Shown piece after piece: positions 14,531 through 23,658 of a stretch of DNA of 26,149 bases. Under the pieces are notes generated by a model that was given only the letters and a program-made list of their open reading frames with translations, was not told where the DNA came from and ran no database searches. The first letter of the stretch is position 1. Each line of letters begins with the position of its first letter. The position numbers were made by a program, and so were the translations under genes. The stretch is from Lachnospiraceae bacterium UBA3826 (GTDB lineage: Bacteria > Bacillota > Clostridia > Lachnospirales > Lachnospiraceae). The stretch is from the NCBI GenBank assembly GCA_002393095.1, contig DGII01000019.1:1-26149 (forward strand). The letters run 5' to 3'.

Positions 14531-15605
14531 AATTAGATATGCGTTGATTTTCGCTGTCATGACAGCGCTGACATTATTGCTGGTCGCACTTAACATCGTC
14601 ACCGGAAGCGTGGATATACCGCTTAGGGATGTGGTAAGACTTTTCCTATCCGGACGTGGGACAGATGGCGGCTTATACGGAACATTAGGCGCTAATGAAG
14701 TGTACTCAACATACGCAAGTATAATATGGGATATCAGATTTCCGAGGGCATTGTCCGCAATGATACTCGGAGGAGCCTTGTCTCTTGCGGGGTATCAGCT
14801 GCAGAGCTTTTTTCATAATCCGATAGCAGGTCCTTTTATCCTAGGTATAAGCTCAGGCTCTAAGCTTATGGTGGCTCTGCTTATGGTGTTCGGCTTCGGA
14901 CTTATGAGACAGGGCGGGAGCGTGAGTCTGGTGATAGCAGCCTTGGCGGGAGCGATATTAAGCATGGGATTTATCCTGCTCATATCGGGGACTGTGGGCA
15001 ATATGTCCGCACTTGTGGTATGCGGTGTGATGATAGGATATATATGCTCGGCCGTAACGGATTTCGTGGTGACATTTGCGGCAGATGCGGATATAGTCAA
15101 CCTTCATAACTGGTCGAGAGGGAGCTTCTCAGGGAGCGGCTGGAGCGGAGTTAAGGTATCTGCCGTTACGATAGCTATAGTGCTTATATTGTCCATATAC
15201 ATTGCGAAGCCTCTGGGGGCATATGCCCTGGGAGAAGAGTATGCGCTTGGAGTGGGCATTAACGTGAAGAGGCTAAGGGCGCTGCTTGTGCTCCTTTCAA
15301 GCCTTGCCGCAGCCATAGTAGTAGCATATGCGGGTCCCATATCATTCGTTGGGGTGGCTGTACCCCATCTGTGTAAGAGGATATTCGCTTCGAGCAGACC
15401 CATTATACTGATACCCGGATGCTTCCTGGGGGGAGCTATATTCTGTCTTGTATGCGATATGATAGCAAGAGTCGCCTTCGCACCGACGGAACTTAGTATA
15501 AGTACCGTTACGGCTGTATTCGGCGCGCCTGTTGTGATATGGGTGCTAATAGACAGACATAGGAGAGGCTATATACGAAGCGTAAGGCATGGTGGATTAA
15601 GATGA
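14496..15605 (+). CDS. btuC: Cobalamin/corrinoid ABC transporter permease (FecCD family)
   Basis: The protein has 369 residues and about ten membrane segments. Family motifs include the post-TM1 segment ending DIRFPRALSAMILGGALSLAGYQLQ, FHNPIAGPFILGISSGSKL, and the cytoplasmic coupling region SFVGVAVPHLCKR. AAGGGTG lies nine bases before ATG 14496; a GTG at 14484 is less likely. It overlaps the btuF end by 35 bases and shares ATGA (15602-15605) with the ATPase gene. It forms the transmembrane channel, probably as a dimer. Confidence 0.92.
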   Translation: MEKANSYTGSVRIRYALIFAVMTALTLLLVALNIVTGSVDIPLRDVVRLFLSGRGTDGGLYGTLGANEVYSTYASIIWDIRFPRALSAMILGGALSLAGYQLQSFFHNPIAGPFILGISSGSKLMVALLMVFGFGLMRQGGSVSLVIAALAGAILSMGFILLISGTVGNMSALVVCGVMIGYICSAVTDFVVTFAADADIVNLHNWSRGSFSGSGWSGVKVSAVTIAIVLILSIYIAKPLGAYALGEEYALGVGINVKRLRALLVLLSSLAAAIVVAYAGPISFVGVAVPHLCKRIFASSRPIILIPGCFLGGAIFCLVCDMIARVAFAPTELSISTVTAVFGAPVVIWVLIDRHRRGYIRSVRHGGLR

Positions 15606-16339
15606 CAGAGGCATATGTTACTCTTAAGTCTGTGACTACAGGCTACGGTAGAGACAATATAATACACAGGGATATGGACCTTAATGTGGCTAAGGGGGAG
15701 ATACTGTGTCTGATAGGTCCCAACGGTGCCGGCAAATCAACCCTTCTTAAGACCATAGCAGGTGTGCTTCCGTTAATATCGGGACATATATATATAGATG
15801 GCAAAGAGGTGCCTGCGGGTGGCAGAGAGAGAGCGAGACTTATAGCATCCGTGCTTACGACACCGCCCATAACGGAGTATATGTCGGTATATGATGTGGT
15901 GGCAGGCGGAAGATATGCGCATACCGGAAGCTTCGACATACAGGGTAAGAGAGACAGGGATATAGTAAGCAAGGCCCTTTCGGATACGGAGACATGGGAC
16001 ATAAGGGATAGGGATTTTACCAGACTGAGTGACGGTCAGAGACAGAGAGTGATGATCGCAAGGGCGCTTGCCATGGAGCCTAAGCTTATGATACTGGATG
16101 AGCCCGTGTCACATCTTGATATATACTATAAGCAGCAGGTATTCGATATACTTAAGAGGTTGAAACAGACATGTGACATCACTGTCATAATGTCTCTTCA
16201 CGAGCTTACAGATGTTGCGGGTATCGCTGACAGGGTCGCGGCTCTGGGTGCAAGCGGTATCGCCCTTATGGGTAAGCCGGATGAAGTCATTACGGATGAG
16301 AATATCCACAGGCTTTTTTGGAGGCAGGATAAGATATAG
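15602..16339 (+). CDS. btuD: Cobalamin/corrinoid ABC transporter ATPase
   Basis: The 245-residue nucleotide-binding subunit has Walker A GPNGAGKST (39-47), the signature LSDGQRQRV (142-150), Walker B LMILDEP (162-168) and the H-loop His in MSLHELTD. The usual Q-loop glutamine seems replaced: the region reads ASVLTTPPITEYMSVYDVV (82-100), with Thr at that place. Similar variants occur, as I recall, in clostridial FecE/FepC-like ATPases. Its ATG overlaps the btuC stop, and cbiP begins four bases after its own stop, so uptake and synthesis genes are physically joined. Confidence 0.92.
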   Translation: MTEAYVTLKSVTTGYGRDNIIHRDMDLNVAKGEILCLIGPNGAGKSTLLKTIAGVLPLISGHIYIDGKEVPAGGRERARLIASVLTTPPITEYMSVYDVVAGGRYAHTGSFDIQGKRDRDIVSKALSDTETWDIRDRDFTRLSDGQRQRVMIARALAMEPKLMILDEPVSHLDIYYKQQVFDILKRLKQTCDITVIMSLHELTDVAGIADRVAALGASGIALMGKPDEVITDENIHRLFWRQDKI

Positions 16340-16343
16340 AGAT

Positions 16344-17879
16344 ATGGCTAAGAAGATAATGATACAGGGCACGATGTCCGGTGTGGGTAAGAGCCTCATA
16401 ACGGCTGGGCTGTGTCGCATATTTGCGCAGGACGGATACAGGGTAGCGCCCTTTAAATCACAGAATATGGCGCTTAATTCCTATGTGACGGAGGACGGAT
16501 GCGAGATAGGCAGAGCGCAGGCCATGCAGGCCGAGGCTGCGGGGTGTAAGCCTGCGGCAGAGCTTAATCCCATACTGCTTAAGCCCAATACGGATACAGG
16601 CTCGCAGGTTATAGTCATGGGTAAAGCCATAGGGGATATGTCCGCCATGGAGTATTATTCCCGTAAGCGGGAGTTCATACCCTATATCCTTGATTCCTTT
16701 ACAAAGCTTGAAGAGGAATATGACATTATAGTGATAGAGGGAGCAGGCTCTCCGGCTGAGATCAATCTAAAGGATAACGACATCGTCAATATGGGCCTTG
16801 CAGAGCTTGTAGATGCGCCTGTACTTATCGTGGGGGATATAGACAGGGGAGGAGTATTCGCTCAGTTGCTTGGAACCCTTGATCTTCTGACAGCAGAGGA
16901 GAGAGAACGTGTAAAAGGGCTTGTGATCAATAAATTTAGAGGAGATCCATCGCTCCTTGACTCAGGGATAAAGATCCTTGAAGAGAGGGGAGGTGTACCT
17001 GTAGCCGGGCTGATACCGTATATGGATGTAAGGCTTGAAGATGAGGACAGTCTGTCGGAGAGACTTAGCGTCATTGGCAGTGCTGCCAATAAGAACAGGA
17101 TCATCGATATAGCCGTAATAAGATTCGGCCGAATGTCCAATTATACTGATATGGATATATTCGAGGGATTCGATGACGTGGGGATAAGATATGTAGAGAG
17201 TCCCAAGGATATCGGCAGGCCGGATATGGTGATTCTGCCCGGAAGCAAGAATACTATAGAGGATCTTAAGAAGCTGTATGAAAGCGGTATGGCTGAGATG
17301 ATACTAAGACTTGCGAAAGAGGGCTGCGTGATATTCGGAATATGCGGTGGAATGCAGATGTTAGGTAAGTACATATATGAGGACGAAGACTGTGTAAGGA
17401 GCATGTCCGTGGACGGAAGATATGAGGGGCTTGGCCTGCTTCCCATCTATACAGTTCTTGGATATGATAAGACTCTTAAGCGGATAAGCACCGTGATAGG
17501 TAAGACCTGCGGAACCTTAGAGAGCCTGACCGGACATGAGGTTACAGGATATGAGATACATGAAGGAAGGACTTATCATATGGAGAATTCATCCGGTGAG
17601 GGTGAGAATAAAGCCGGACTTACAGAGGCTATTGTATGCAGCGACTCAACCGATAGCATGAATGTATACGGCACATATATACATGGTATATTCGATGAAG
17701 GTGGGACTGCGAAGGCTGTCGTGAGAGCGCTTGCCGGAATAAAGGGTGTAGCTGTCAGCAGGCCGGATAAGTCGGATATACAAAGCTACAGGGAATACAA
17801 AGAGACACAGTATGACAGGCTGGCGGATATACTCAGGAAGAGCCTTGATATGGATGCCATATACGGGATGTTAAGATGA
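16344..17879 (+). CDS. cbiP: Cobyric acid synthase (glutamine-dependent)
   Basis: This enzyme amidates adenosylcobyrinic acid a,c-diamide at positions b, d, e and g, using glutamine and ATP. The 511-residue protein has an N-terminal dethiobiotin-synthetase-like domain with P-loop GTMSGVGKS (9-17) and the conserved FKSQNMALNSYVT (37-49). The C-terminal class I glutamine amidotransferase domain has nucleophile Cys334 in FGICGGMQMLG and His447 in YGTYIHGIFD. The frame is open further upstream, but ATG 16344 gives the canonical N-terminus. Its stop overlaps the cobT ATG (ATGA). Confidence 0.96.
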   Translation: MAKKIMIQGTMSGVGKSLITAGLCRIFAQDGYRVAPFKSQNMALNSYVTEDGCEIGRAQAMQAEAAGCKPAAELNPILLKPNTDTGSQVIVMGKAIGDMSAMEYYSRKREFIPYILDSFTKLEEEYDIIVIEGAGSPAEINLKDNDIVNMGLAELVDAPVLIVGDIDRGGVFAQLLGTLDLLTAEERERVKGLVINKFRGDPSLLDSGIKILEERGGVPVAGLIPYMDVRLEDEDSLSERLSVIGSAANKNRIIDIAVIRFGRMSNYTDMDIFEGFDDVGIRYVESPKDIGRPDMVILPGSKNTIEDLKKLYESGMAEMILRLAKEGCVIFGICGGMQMLGKYIYEDEDCVRSMSVDGRYEGLGLLPIYTVLGYDKTLKRISTVIGKTCGTLESLTGHEVTGYEIHEGRTYHMENSSGEGENKAGLTEAIVCSDSTDSMNVYGTYIHGIFDEGGTAKAVVRALAGIKGVAVSRPDKSDIQSYREYKETQYDRLADILRKSLDMDAIYGMLR

Positions 17880-18928
17880 CGAGGGATATCAGTATAGATA
17901 CACCGGATAAAAGAATATACGATGAGGTCAAGGCAAAATGGGACTTAATAGCCAAGCCCATAGACGGACTCGGCTTAATGGAGGATATCGTATGCAGGAT
18001 AGCCGCCATATCTGAGGATGCGGAGCTTAAGAGCATATACAGAAGTCTGCTTACGATCCTTTGTGCCGATAACGGAGTCGTGGCAGAGGGTGTAACCCAG
18101 ACAGGACAGCAGGTCACAGCATCCGTGATGGAGCAGATGGGCAGAGGCGCATCCTCGGTGTGTCGTATGGCTAAGGTGTCGGGAACGGATATACAGGTAT
18201 ATGACATAGGTGTCAATACTGATGCGGTATATGAAGGTGTTGACCTAAGATATAAGGTAGGTAAGGGCACCCGTGATCTTGTCAGGGAGCCTGCAATGTC
18301 AGAAGCAGAGCTTGAAAGGTGTATAGAAGCGGGAATAGATATAGCTGCCCGTGCCAAGGATGCGGGATACGGACTGCTTGCCATAGGAGAGATGGGGATA
18401 GGCAATACAACGACCTCAGCCTGCGTATGTGCAGGGCTTCTTGGGCTTGATGCCCGTACCGTTACGGGAAGGGGAGCAGGGCTGTCCGATGATGGACTTA
18501 AGAAAAAAATATCGGTAGTACAGGATGCCATCGACAGATATAAGCTGTATGATCTGCCTGTCACAGAGGTCTTAAGGACGGTCGGAGGCTATGATATAGC
18601 AGGGCTTACGGGTATCTGTATAGGTGCTGCGATCTCTCACATCCCTGTCATCTTAGACGGCTTCATAACAGAGACAGCGGCACTTACGGCTGAGAGACTC
18701 TGTCCTGGTGTAAGGGATTATCTCATTGCATCCCATAGCGGCAGAGAGGCCGGAACCGTGGCAATAGAGAGGGAGCTGGCGTTAGAGCCTGTGATACACG
18801 CAAGGCTTTCTCTTGGAGAGGGCACCGGAGCCGTGATGCTCATTGAGCTTATACGGCAGGCTATGGCCGTGTACAGTGAAGTATACGGATTTGATGACAT
18901 AGGTATGGACGGTTATATAAGATATTAG
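17876..18928 (+). CDS. cobT: Nicotinate-nucleotide:dimethylbenzimidazole phosphoribosyltransferase
   Basis: CobT makes alpha-ribazole phosphate from a lower-ligand base and nicotinate mononucleotide. At 350 residues it has normal length. Motifs include LCADNGVVAEGVTQ (62-75), GEMGIGNTTTSA (171-182), TGRGAGL (197-203), and the C-terminal LGEGTGAVM, in which Glu315 corresponds to the catalytic glutamate of the Salmonella enzyme. No bza genes for anaerobic benzimidazole synthesis are seen here, so the native lower ligand is unknown. It overlaps cbiP by four bases; a 90-base gap follows. Confidence 0.96.
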   Translation: MTRDISIDTPDKRIYDEVKAKWDLIAKPIDGLGLMEDIVCRIAAISEDAELKSIYRSLLTILCADNGVVAEGVTQTGQQVTASVMEQMGRGASSVCRMAKVSGTDIQVYDIGVNTDAVYEGVDLRYKVGKGTRDLVREPAMSEAELERCIEAGIDIAARAKDAGYGLLAIGEMGIGNTTTSACVCAGLLGLDARTVTGRGAGLSDDGLKKKISVVQDAIDRYKLYDLPVTEVLRTVGGYDIAGLTGICIGAAISHIPVILDGFITETAALTAERLCPGVRDYLIASHSGREAGTVAIERELALEPVIHARLSLGEGTGAVMLIELIRQAMAVYSEVYGFDDIGMDGYIRY

Positions 18929-19017
18929 GATAATAAGATAATAAGCTCTGACAGTGCATATAGGGGCTGATACAGAGTATATGTTCATATATCAAGCCTT
19001 AGGATCGGGAGACAGAT

Positions 19018-19602
19018 ATGCTCGTATTCATATACGGTGGAAGCGGCAGCGGTAAATCCGAATTTGCCGAACAATATATATGTAACGCATGCGGGACAGA
19101 CAGAGATAAGCTTTATATAGCCACGATGAAGGAGTCCGGAGAGGACGGTAAGAGGCGCATACAAAGGCACAGAGACAGGCGCAGGGACATGGGCTTTATA
19201 ACCGTGGAGAAGCCTGTGCGACCCGGTGAGCTGGAAGATGTTAAGGAATATGTCCTGCTTGAATGTGTATCCAATCTCCTGGCCAATGAGATGTATGAGA
19301 CGTATGATACGGATGATACGGATGCTTCCGACAGTGACCATGATGATATGGGTGACGGTGACAGAGCAAGCACCGGGGCCGTGATCGTAGAGGGAATATT
19401 GAATGATATATCGGATATTGAGAGAAGGTCAAGGCTTATGGTAGTGGTATCCAATGATATATTCTCTGACGGTGTGGATTATCCCGAATCCGTAAGAGAG
19501 TATATGAAGGCGTTGGCTGATATCAACAAAAGCCTTGTAAAAGCGGCAGACGAAGTATATGAAGTGACTGCGGGGATTGCCATAAAGCGGAAGCTTCTTT
19601 GA
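19018..19602 (+). CDS. cobU: Adenosylcobinamide kinase / guanylyltransferase, full-length CobU
   Basis: CobU phosphorylates adenosylcobinamide and then transfers GMP to it. The 194-residue protein has P-loop GGSGSGKS (7-14), the RHRDRR motif with His51 as probable guanylylated residue, and LLECVSNLLANEM (80-92), matching the family's V-L-L-D-C-x-x-x-W/L-x-x-N-L-L block. A low-complexity acidic insertion (about 96-115, rich in Asp, Thr, Ser) follows and is not part of the usual core. GGGAGA lies seven bases before the ATG. Confidence 0.9.
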   Translation: MLVFIYGGSGSGKSEFAEQYICNACGTDRDKLYIATMKESGEDGKRRIQRHRDRRRDMGFITVEKPVRPGELEDVKEYVLLECVSNLLANEMYETYDTDDTDASDSDHDDMGDGDRASTGAVIVEGILNDISDIERRSRLMVVVSNDIFSDGVDYPESVREYMKALADINKSLVKAADEVYEVTAGIAIKRKLL

Positions 19603-19628
19603 GCATATGACTAAGCGGTGTGAGTGTA

Positions 19629-20492
19629 ATGAACAGTAATCATATGATGGATAGTGATGATAAGGCTGTTGTCCTTAAGACAGGTAAAGGAAGCGTGATT
19701 AAGGATATACTGACCTCGGCGCATATGGCCGTATCGGTATATACCAAGATTCCCATGCCGTATATAGACATGACGGGAAGCAGTCCGAGATTCTTATTCT
19801 GCTTCTTCCCCTTGGTGGGGCTCATAATGGGCGTCATCGTATGGCTATGGAACTGTCTGTATGCGTTGACAGGAGCGGATATGCGTCTCCTATGGGCGGC
19901 TGTGACGGCTGCGCTGCCGATTTTCATCACCGGTGGCATACATATGGACGGATATATGGATTGCATGGACGCATACTCATCATACAGGGACAGGGATAAG
20001 AGGCTTGAGATACTTAAGGATTCCCATGTGGGCGCATTCGCTGTTCTGTGGACTGTCATATATATGCTTATATATACGGCGGTCATATATCATATGCCGG
20101 ATGAAAGGATCATACTGCTTGGAGTGGTATATACGACGGAGAGGATATTGCTTGGATTCTGCCTTATGGGTTCATCCATGGCAAGGCAGAAGGGGATGCT
20201 TGCATCTGTGATGCAGGATACGGCAAGGGGAGCAACTACAGTCATACTGCTTGTGGAGCTTATGATATGTGCAGCATATGTGGTATATTATGCTTCGCTT
20301 TTTAAACAGGGAGCAGGCTATGATGCGGGGCCGGATGTCCTGTGGATAGTGACACTGTATGCGGTAATGGCTTCGGTGGGTGCCATTGGAGTATATAAGG
20401 CACATAAGACTCTGGGCGGTATGACGGGAGACACCTGCGGATGTGTGATACAGATGATGGAGATAGCGGGGATATTGGTGCTTACATTATGA
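19629..20492 (+). CDS. cobS: Adenosylcobinamide-GDP ribazoletransferase (cobalamin synthase)
   Basis: CobS joins adenosylcobinamide-GDP to alpha-ribazole (phosphate) at the membrane. The 287-residue protein has several membrane segments and the acidic metal-binding motif GGIHMDGYMDCMDAYSS (102-118), followed by RDKRLEILKDSHVGAFAV. The first candidate start is GTG 19620; ATG 19629 has a weak GGTGTGAG upstream. The N-terminal 25 residues are variable and hydrophilic. The stop overlaps the next gene's ATG (ATGA, 20489-20492). Confidence 0.93.
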   Translation: MNSNHMMDSDDKAVVLKTGKGSVIKDILTSAHMAVSVYTKIPMPYIDMTGSSPRFLFCFFPLVGLIMGVIVWLWNCLYALTGADMRLLWAAVTAALPIFITGGIHMDGYMDCMDAYSSYRDRDKRLEILKDSHVGAFAVLWTVIYMLIYTAVIYHMPDERIILLGVVYTTERILLGFCLMGSSMARQKGMLASVMQDTARGATTVILLVELMICAAYVVYYASLFKQGAGYDAGPDVLWIVTLYAVMASVGAIGVYKAHKTLGGMTGDTCGCVIQMMEIAGILVLTL

Positions 20493-20818
20493 TACTTGTA
20501 ATAGGCGGAGCATATCAGGGCAAATATGAATTTGTCCGTAATGAACTTAATATACCGGATGATAGGATATGGAACAGGCTTCATGAGTATATAAGAGAGC
20601 ATGAGGATGAGAAAAGGTGCGTCGATAAGATAGATGCATGGATAGCCGATAATCCCGATGGGGTGCTCATATGCGATGAGGTAGGATGCGGAGTGGTTCC
20701 CATAGATGATACCGACAGGGAATACAGGGACAGAGTAGGGCATATACAGATAAGACTGGCGAGGGAAGCCTTAGCAGTATACAGAGTAACCTGCGGTATA
20801 GGCATTAAGATCAAATAA
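20489..20818 (+). CDS. Short CobU-like protein
   Basis: The 109-residue protein begins MILVIGGAYQGKYEFV, a degenerate P-loop (GGAYQGK), and has VLICDEVGCGVVPIDDTDREYRD (59-81) and a C-terminal CGIGIKIK. These match the shortened CobU-like proteins that clostridial cobalamin operons carry. In full CobU the matching segments form the nucleotide-binding strand and the EVGxGxVP block; the HRxxR guanylylation motif is missing. A kinase-only or regulatory role is possible. ATG 20489 overlaps the cobS stop by four bases, so translation is coupled. It coexists with a full CobU two genes upstream. Confidence 0.8.
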   Translation: MILVIGGAYQGKYEFVRNELNIPDDRIWNRLHEYIREHEDEKRCVDKIDAWIADNPDGVLICDEVGCGVVPIDDTDREYRDRVGHIQIRLAREALAVYRVTCGIGIKIK

Positions 20819-20829
20819 GGGTACAGACA

Positions 20830-21411
20830 ATGCAGATCGAACTGATAATGATACGCCACGGCAAGACGCTGTGGAACGAAGAAGAGCGATATATAGGACT
20901 GACAGATATGTCATTATCCGATAACGGTGTTCGTGAGATAAGGGATAAGATAGCAGAAGGGATATATCCGGATATCGACATCCTTTACGCAAGTCCACTA
21001 AGAAGGTGTATCGAGACCGCAGAGCTAATATATCCGAACCTAAGCCCCATAATCATAGACGAGTATAAGGAGATAGACTTCGGGAGACTTGAGGGTAAGC
21101 GCTTCGAAGATATGAAGGACGATCCGGTATTCAAGGCATGGCTGCAAAGCGGAGGCAGGACTGACTTTCCGGGATATGAGGATAAGGATAGCTATATGGA
21201 CAGGGTGCTTAGAGGATATGAGAAGATGCTTATATCCATAAGAGAGGAAGTGACAGAGAGGCCGGATATAAGTAAGTGCCGTCCCCTGACTGTGGGGATA
21301 GTCTGTCACGGAGGAACCATCATGTCCATAATGGCTAAGGATGACAGGGACAGCTACTATTCGCACATGACAGGCAACGGAGGTATAATGCGATGCTTGG
21401 CAGACATATAG
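20830..21411 (+). CDS. cobC: Alpha-ribazole phosphatase-like histidine phosphatase
   Basis: The 193-residue protein of the phosphoglycerate mutase-like superfamily has the catalytic RHGKT (9-13, His10), the conserved DFGRLEGKRFEDM (76-88) and a second histidine in VCHGGTIMSIM. In this operon it most likely removes the 5'-phosphate from alpha-ribazole phosphate or adenosylcobalamin phosphate. AAGGG precedes ATG 20830. The 3' end overlaps cbiB by 19 bases. Assignment as CobC rests partly on context. Confidence 0.87.
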   Translation: MQIELIMIRHGKTLWNEEERYIGLTDMSLSDNGVREIRDKIAEGIYPDIDILYASPLRRCIETAELIYPNLSPIIIDEYKEIDFGRLEGKRFEDMKDDPVFKAWLQSGGRTDFPGYEDKDSYMDRVLRGYEKMLISIREEVTERPDISKCRPLTVGIVCHGGTIMSIMAKDDRDSYYSHMTGNGGIMRCLADI

Positions 21412-22460
21412 CGGCGTATCTTATCGCCTGTATAATGGATATGTTAATAGGCGATCCGCACACTCTTCCTCATCCTGTGAGGCTGATAGGTAAGCTTATA
21501 GCTGTCCTTGACAGAATTCTTGGACCTAAGGATATGGAATTGGGCGGACATAAGGCTGTGGCGGGAGATGATGAACCTGAAGGCAATATAAGTATGGAAG
21601 CGGCATGGGGAAGACGGACTGCTGACTACAGCATGAGGGTTAAAGGCGTCCTGCTCTGGACCATCACGGAGCTTATGACAGTAGGAACGGCAGCACTGCT
21701 TTTGATCGGAGCCTGCCATATACATAAGGCAGCAGGTATGGCGGTGGAAGCGCTGTTGACATATTATATCTTCGCAGCAAGGAGCCTGTATGATGAAAGC
21801 ATGCGGGTATACAGAGATCTGGATAGTCCGGATGATGACAGGCTTGTAAGGGCAAGGAAGAGTCTGTCAATGATAGTCGGCAGGGATACGGATAACCTTG
21901 ATGAAGGTAAGATATGTGATGCGGCCGTTGAGACGGTGGCTGAGAATACCTCGGACGGAGTGATAGCACCCATGATATATGCAGTGCTTGGAGGCCCGAT
22001 AGCCGGATATCTGTATAAGGCTGCCAATACCATGGATTCGATGATAGGCTATAAGAGTGCAAGATATAAGGATCTTGGGTGGTTCGCAGCAAGGGTTGAT
22101 GATGTGCTTAACTTCATTCCCGCAAGAATAAGCGCCTTATTGCTGATAGGGGCAGCGTGGATATGCAAGGGAGACATATATGCGAAAAATGCATTAAGGA
22201 TATATAAAAGAGACCGGAATGTGACGGAAAGTCCCAATGCCGGACAGTGCGAAAGCGTAATGGCGGGAGCGCTCGGACTTAGACTTGGAGGATATGCAAG
22301 CTACGGCGGTAAGATCATAGATAAGGTCGCTATAGGAGACGGAAGACCTTACGCCGCAATCTCGGATATAGCGGATGCCAACAGACTGATGCTTATGGCA
22401 GCTACGATCATGGGAGCCATAGCAATCGGGCTTATGACATTCATCTATTATATGCTGTGA
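21393..22460 (+). CDS. cbiB: Adenosylcobinamide-phosphate synthase
   Basis: CbiB attaches (R)-1-amino-2-propanol phosphate to adenosylcobyric acid. The 355-residue integral membrane protein has the hallmark start DMLIGDPHTLPHPVRLIGKL and the central AVETVAENTSDGVIAPMIYA, then TMDSMIGYKSARYKDLGWFAARVDDVLN. A charged insertion at about 46-85 (Gly, Glu, Asp-rich) separates the first motif from the rest. The start lies inside cobC (19-base overlap). Confidence 0.96.
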   Translation: MLGRHIAAYLIACIMDMLIGDPHTLPHPVRLIGKLIAVLDRILGPKDMELGGHKAVAGDDEPEGNISMEAAWGRRTADYSMRVKGVLLWTITELMTVGTAALLLIGACHIHKAAGMAVEALLTYYIFAARSLYDESMRVYRDLDSPDDDRLVRARKSLSMIVGRDTDNLDEGKICDAAVETVAENTSDGVIAPMIYAVLGGPIAGYLYKAANTMDSMIGYKSARYKDLGWFAARVDDVLNFIPARISALLLIGAAWICKGDIYAKNALRIYKRDRNVTESPNAGQCESVMAGALGLRLGGYASYGGKIIDKVAIGDGRPYAAISDIADANRLMLMAATIMGAIAIGLMTFIYYML

Positions 22461-22533
22461 AGATAAAGCAGCATGAGAATAGTACAGATACAGTATACAA
22501 CGTATACGACGGATGATCGGGACAGAGGCTTAT

Positions 22534-23658
22534 ATGTATATACACGGCGGTGACATATATCGCAATAAGGTGGAGAAGGACTTCTCGGTGAGTATCAATC
22601 CATATGAATGGACGGATGAACTGAGAGCGGATATAGTGAGAGTCATGCAGGATGAGAGTCTGATATACACTTATCCCGATGCGCTGAATGCAAGACTTAC
22701 GGACGAGGCAGCTTCATATGAGGATACGATTGCAGAACTTGTGGTCTGCGCAGGCGGAGCCTCGGAGCTTATAAGCGCCGTATGCATGCTTCAGAGGGAT
22801 AGTGCGGTACTGCTTCAGGCACCCTGCTATATGGGATATGAGAGGGCGATACGTGCAGCGGGCGCAGAGGTGATGTACTGCTATCCGGATGGCAGAAGCG
22901 GCTTCTTTAGCTTATCGCCTCTTATCGGTGTGCTTAAGACAGGAGACGAACACGGCATAGAGGGAGCCCTCGGTAAAAAAAAGGATGTCGGTATGGTGAT
23001 AGTCACTAATCCCTCTAACCCCACGGGCGCGCTTGCTAACCCGGATGAACTTAGAGAGATCGTATGCCTGTGCAGGGATAAGGATATAGTGCTTGCGGTG
23101 GATGAAAGCTTTATGGAGCTTGTCATGTCTCATGAGGAGTATGATGCAGTCTACGGCCGTATCCTTAGAGAGACTACCGGTAAGGTGATAAGACTTAAGT
23201 CCATGACCAAAAGCTATCGTATACCGGGACTGAGGCTAGGATATGCGGTATGCAGTCATAAGGAGACAGCAGGCCGCATAAGAGATATCCTGCCCGAATG
23301 GAATATATCCGGCCCTGCCACAGAAGCAGGAATAGCGTGTCTTAAGGACAGGTCGGATTATCTTAAGAGAAGCAGGGAATATATAAAAAGTGAACGTGCA
23401 GGTCTGTCATATGGTCTTAAGGAACTGGGGCTTAAGGTATATGAAGGTGATGCCAATTACATCCTGATATATAGTGATTTACCACTGTATGAGAAGCTTC
23501 TTGACAGGGGTATGCTCATAAGGGATTGTGAGACCATAGAGGGCCTGAAGCATGGATTTTACAGGCTTTCTCTAAGACACAGTGAAGATGACTATGCACT
23601 TATGAGTAGCATAAAGGACATTATTACGGAATGCGGTGGGATAGATGGAAGACGATAA
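22534..23658 (+). CDS. cobD: Threonine-phosphate decarboxylase-like PLP enzyme
   Basis: CobD decarboxylates L-threonine O-3-phosphate to (R)-1-amino-2-propanol phosphate, the substrate of CbiB next door. This 374-residue fold-type I PLP protein begins YIHGGDIYRNKVEKDFSVSINP, typical of CobD. Cofactor residues are Asn162 in TNPSNPTG, Asp190 in AVDESF and Lys226 in SMTKSYRIPGLRLGY. An ATG at 22513 adds seven residues, but AGAGG (22524-22528) suits ATG 22534 better. Histidinol-phosphate aminotransferases are close relatives; the N-terminus and context favour CobD. It overlaps cbiC by 14 bases. Confidence 0.9.
   Translation: MYIHGGDIYRNKVEKDFSVSINPYEWTDELRADIVRVMQDESLIYTYPDALNARLTDEAASYEDTIAELVVCAGGASELISAVCMLQRDSAVLLQAPCYMGYERAIRAAGAEVMYCYPDGRSGFFSLSPLIGVLKTGDEHGIEGALGKKKDVGMVIVTNPSNPTGALANPDELREIVCLCRDKDIVLAVDESFMELVMSHEEYDAVYGRILRETTGKVIRLKSMTKSYRIPGLRLGYAVCSHKETAGRIRDILPEWNISGPATEAGIACLKDRSDYLKRSREYIKSERAGLSYGLKELGLKVYEGDANYILIYSDLPLYEKLLDRGMLIRDCETIEGLKHGFYRLSLRHSEDDYALMSSIKDIITECGGIDGRR

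Noticed and set aside
22493..22507. Operator formed by GTATAC-AAC-GTATAC
   Set aside because: It is a short symmetric sequence in the cbiB-cobD gap with no matching copy elsewhere in the window and no promoter beside it.
22534..23658. Histidinol-phosphate aminotransferase (HisC)
   Set aside because: The PLP fold is shared, but the HGGDIYRN start and the position between cbiB and cbiC fit CobD better.
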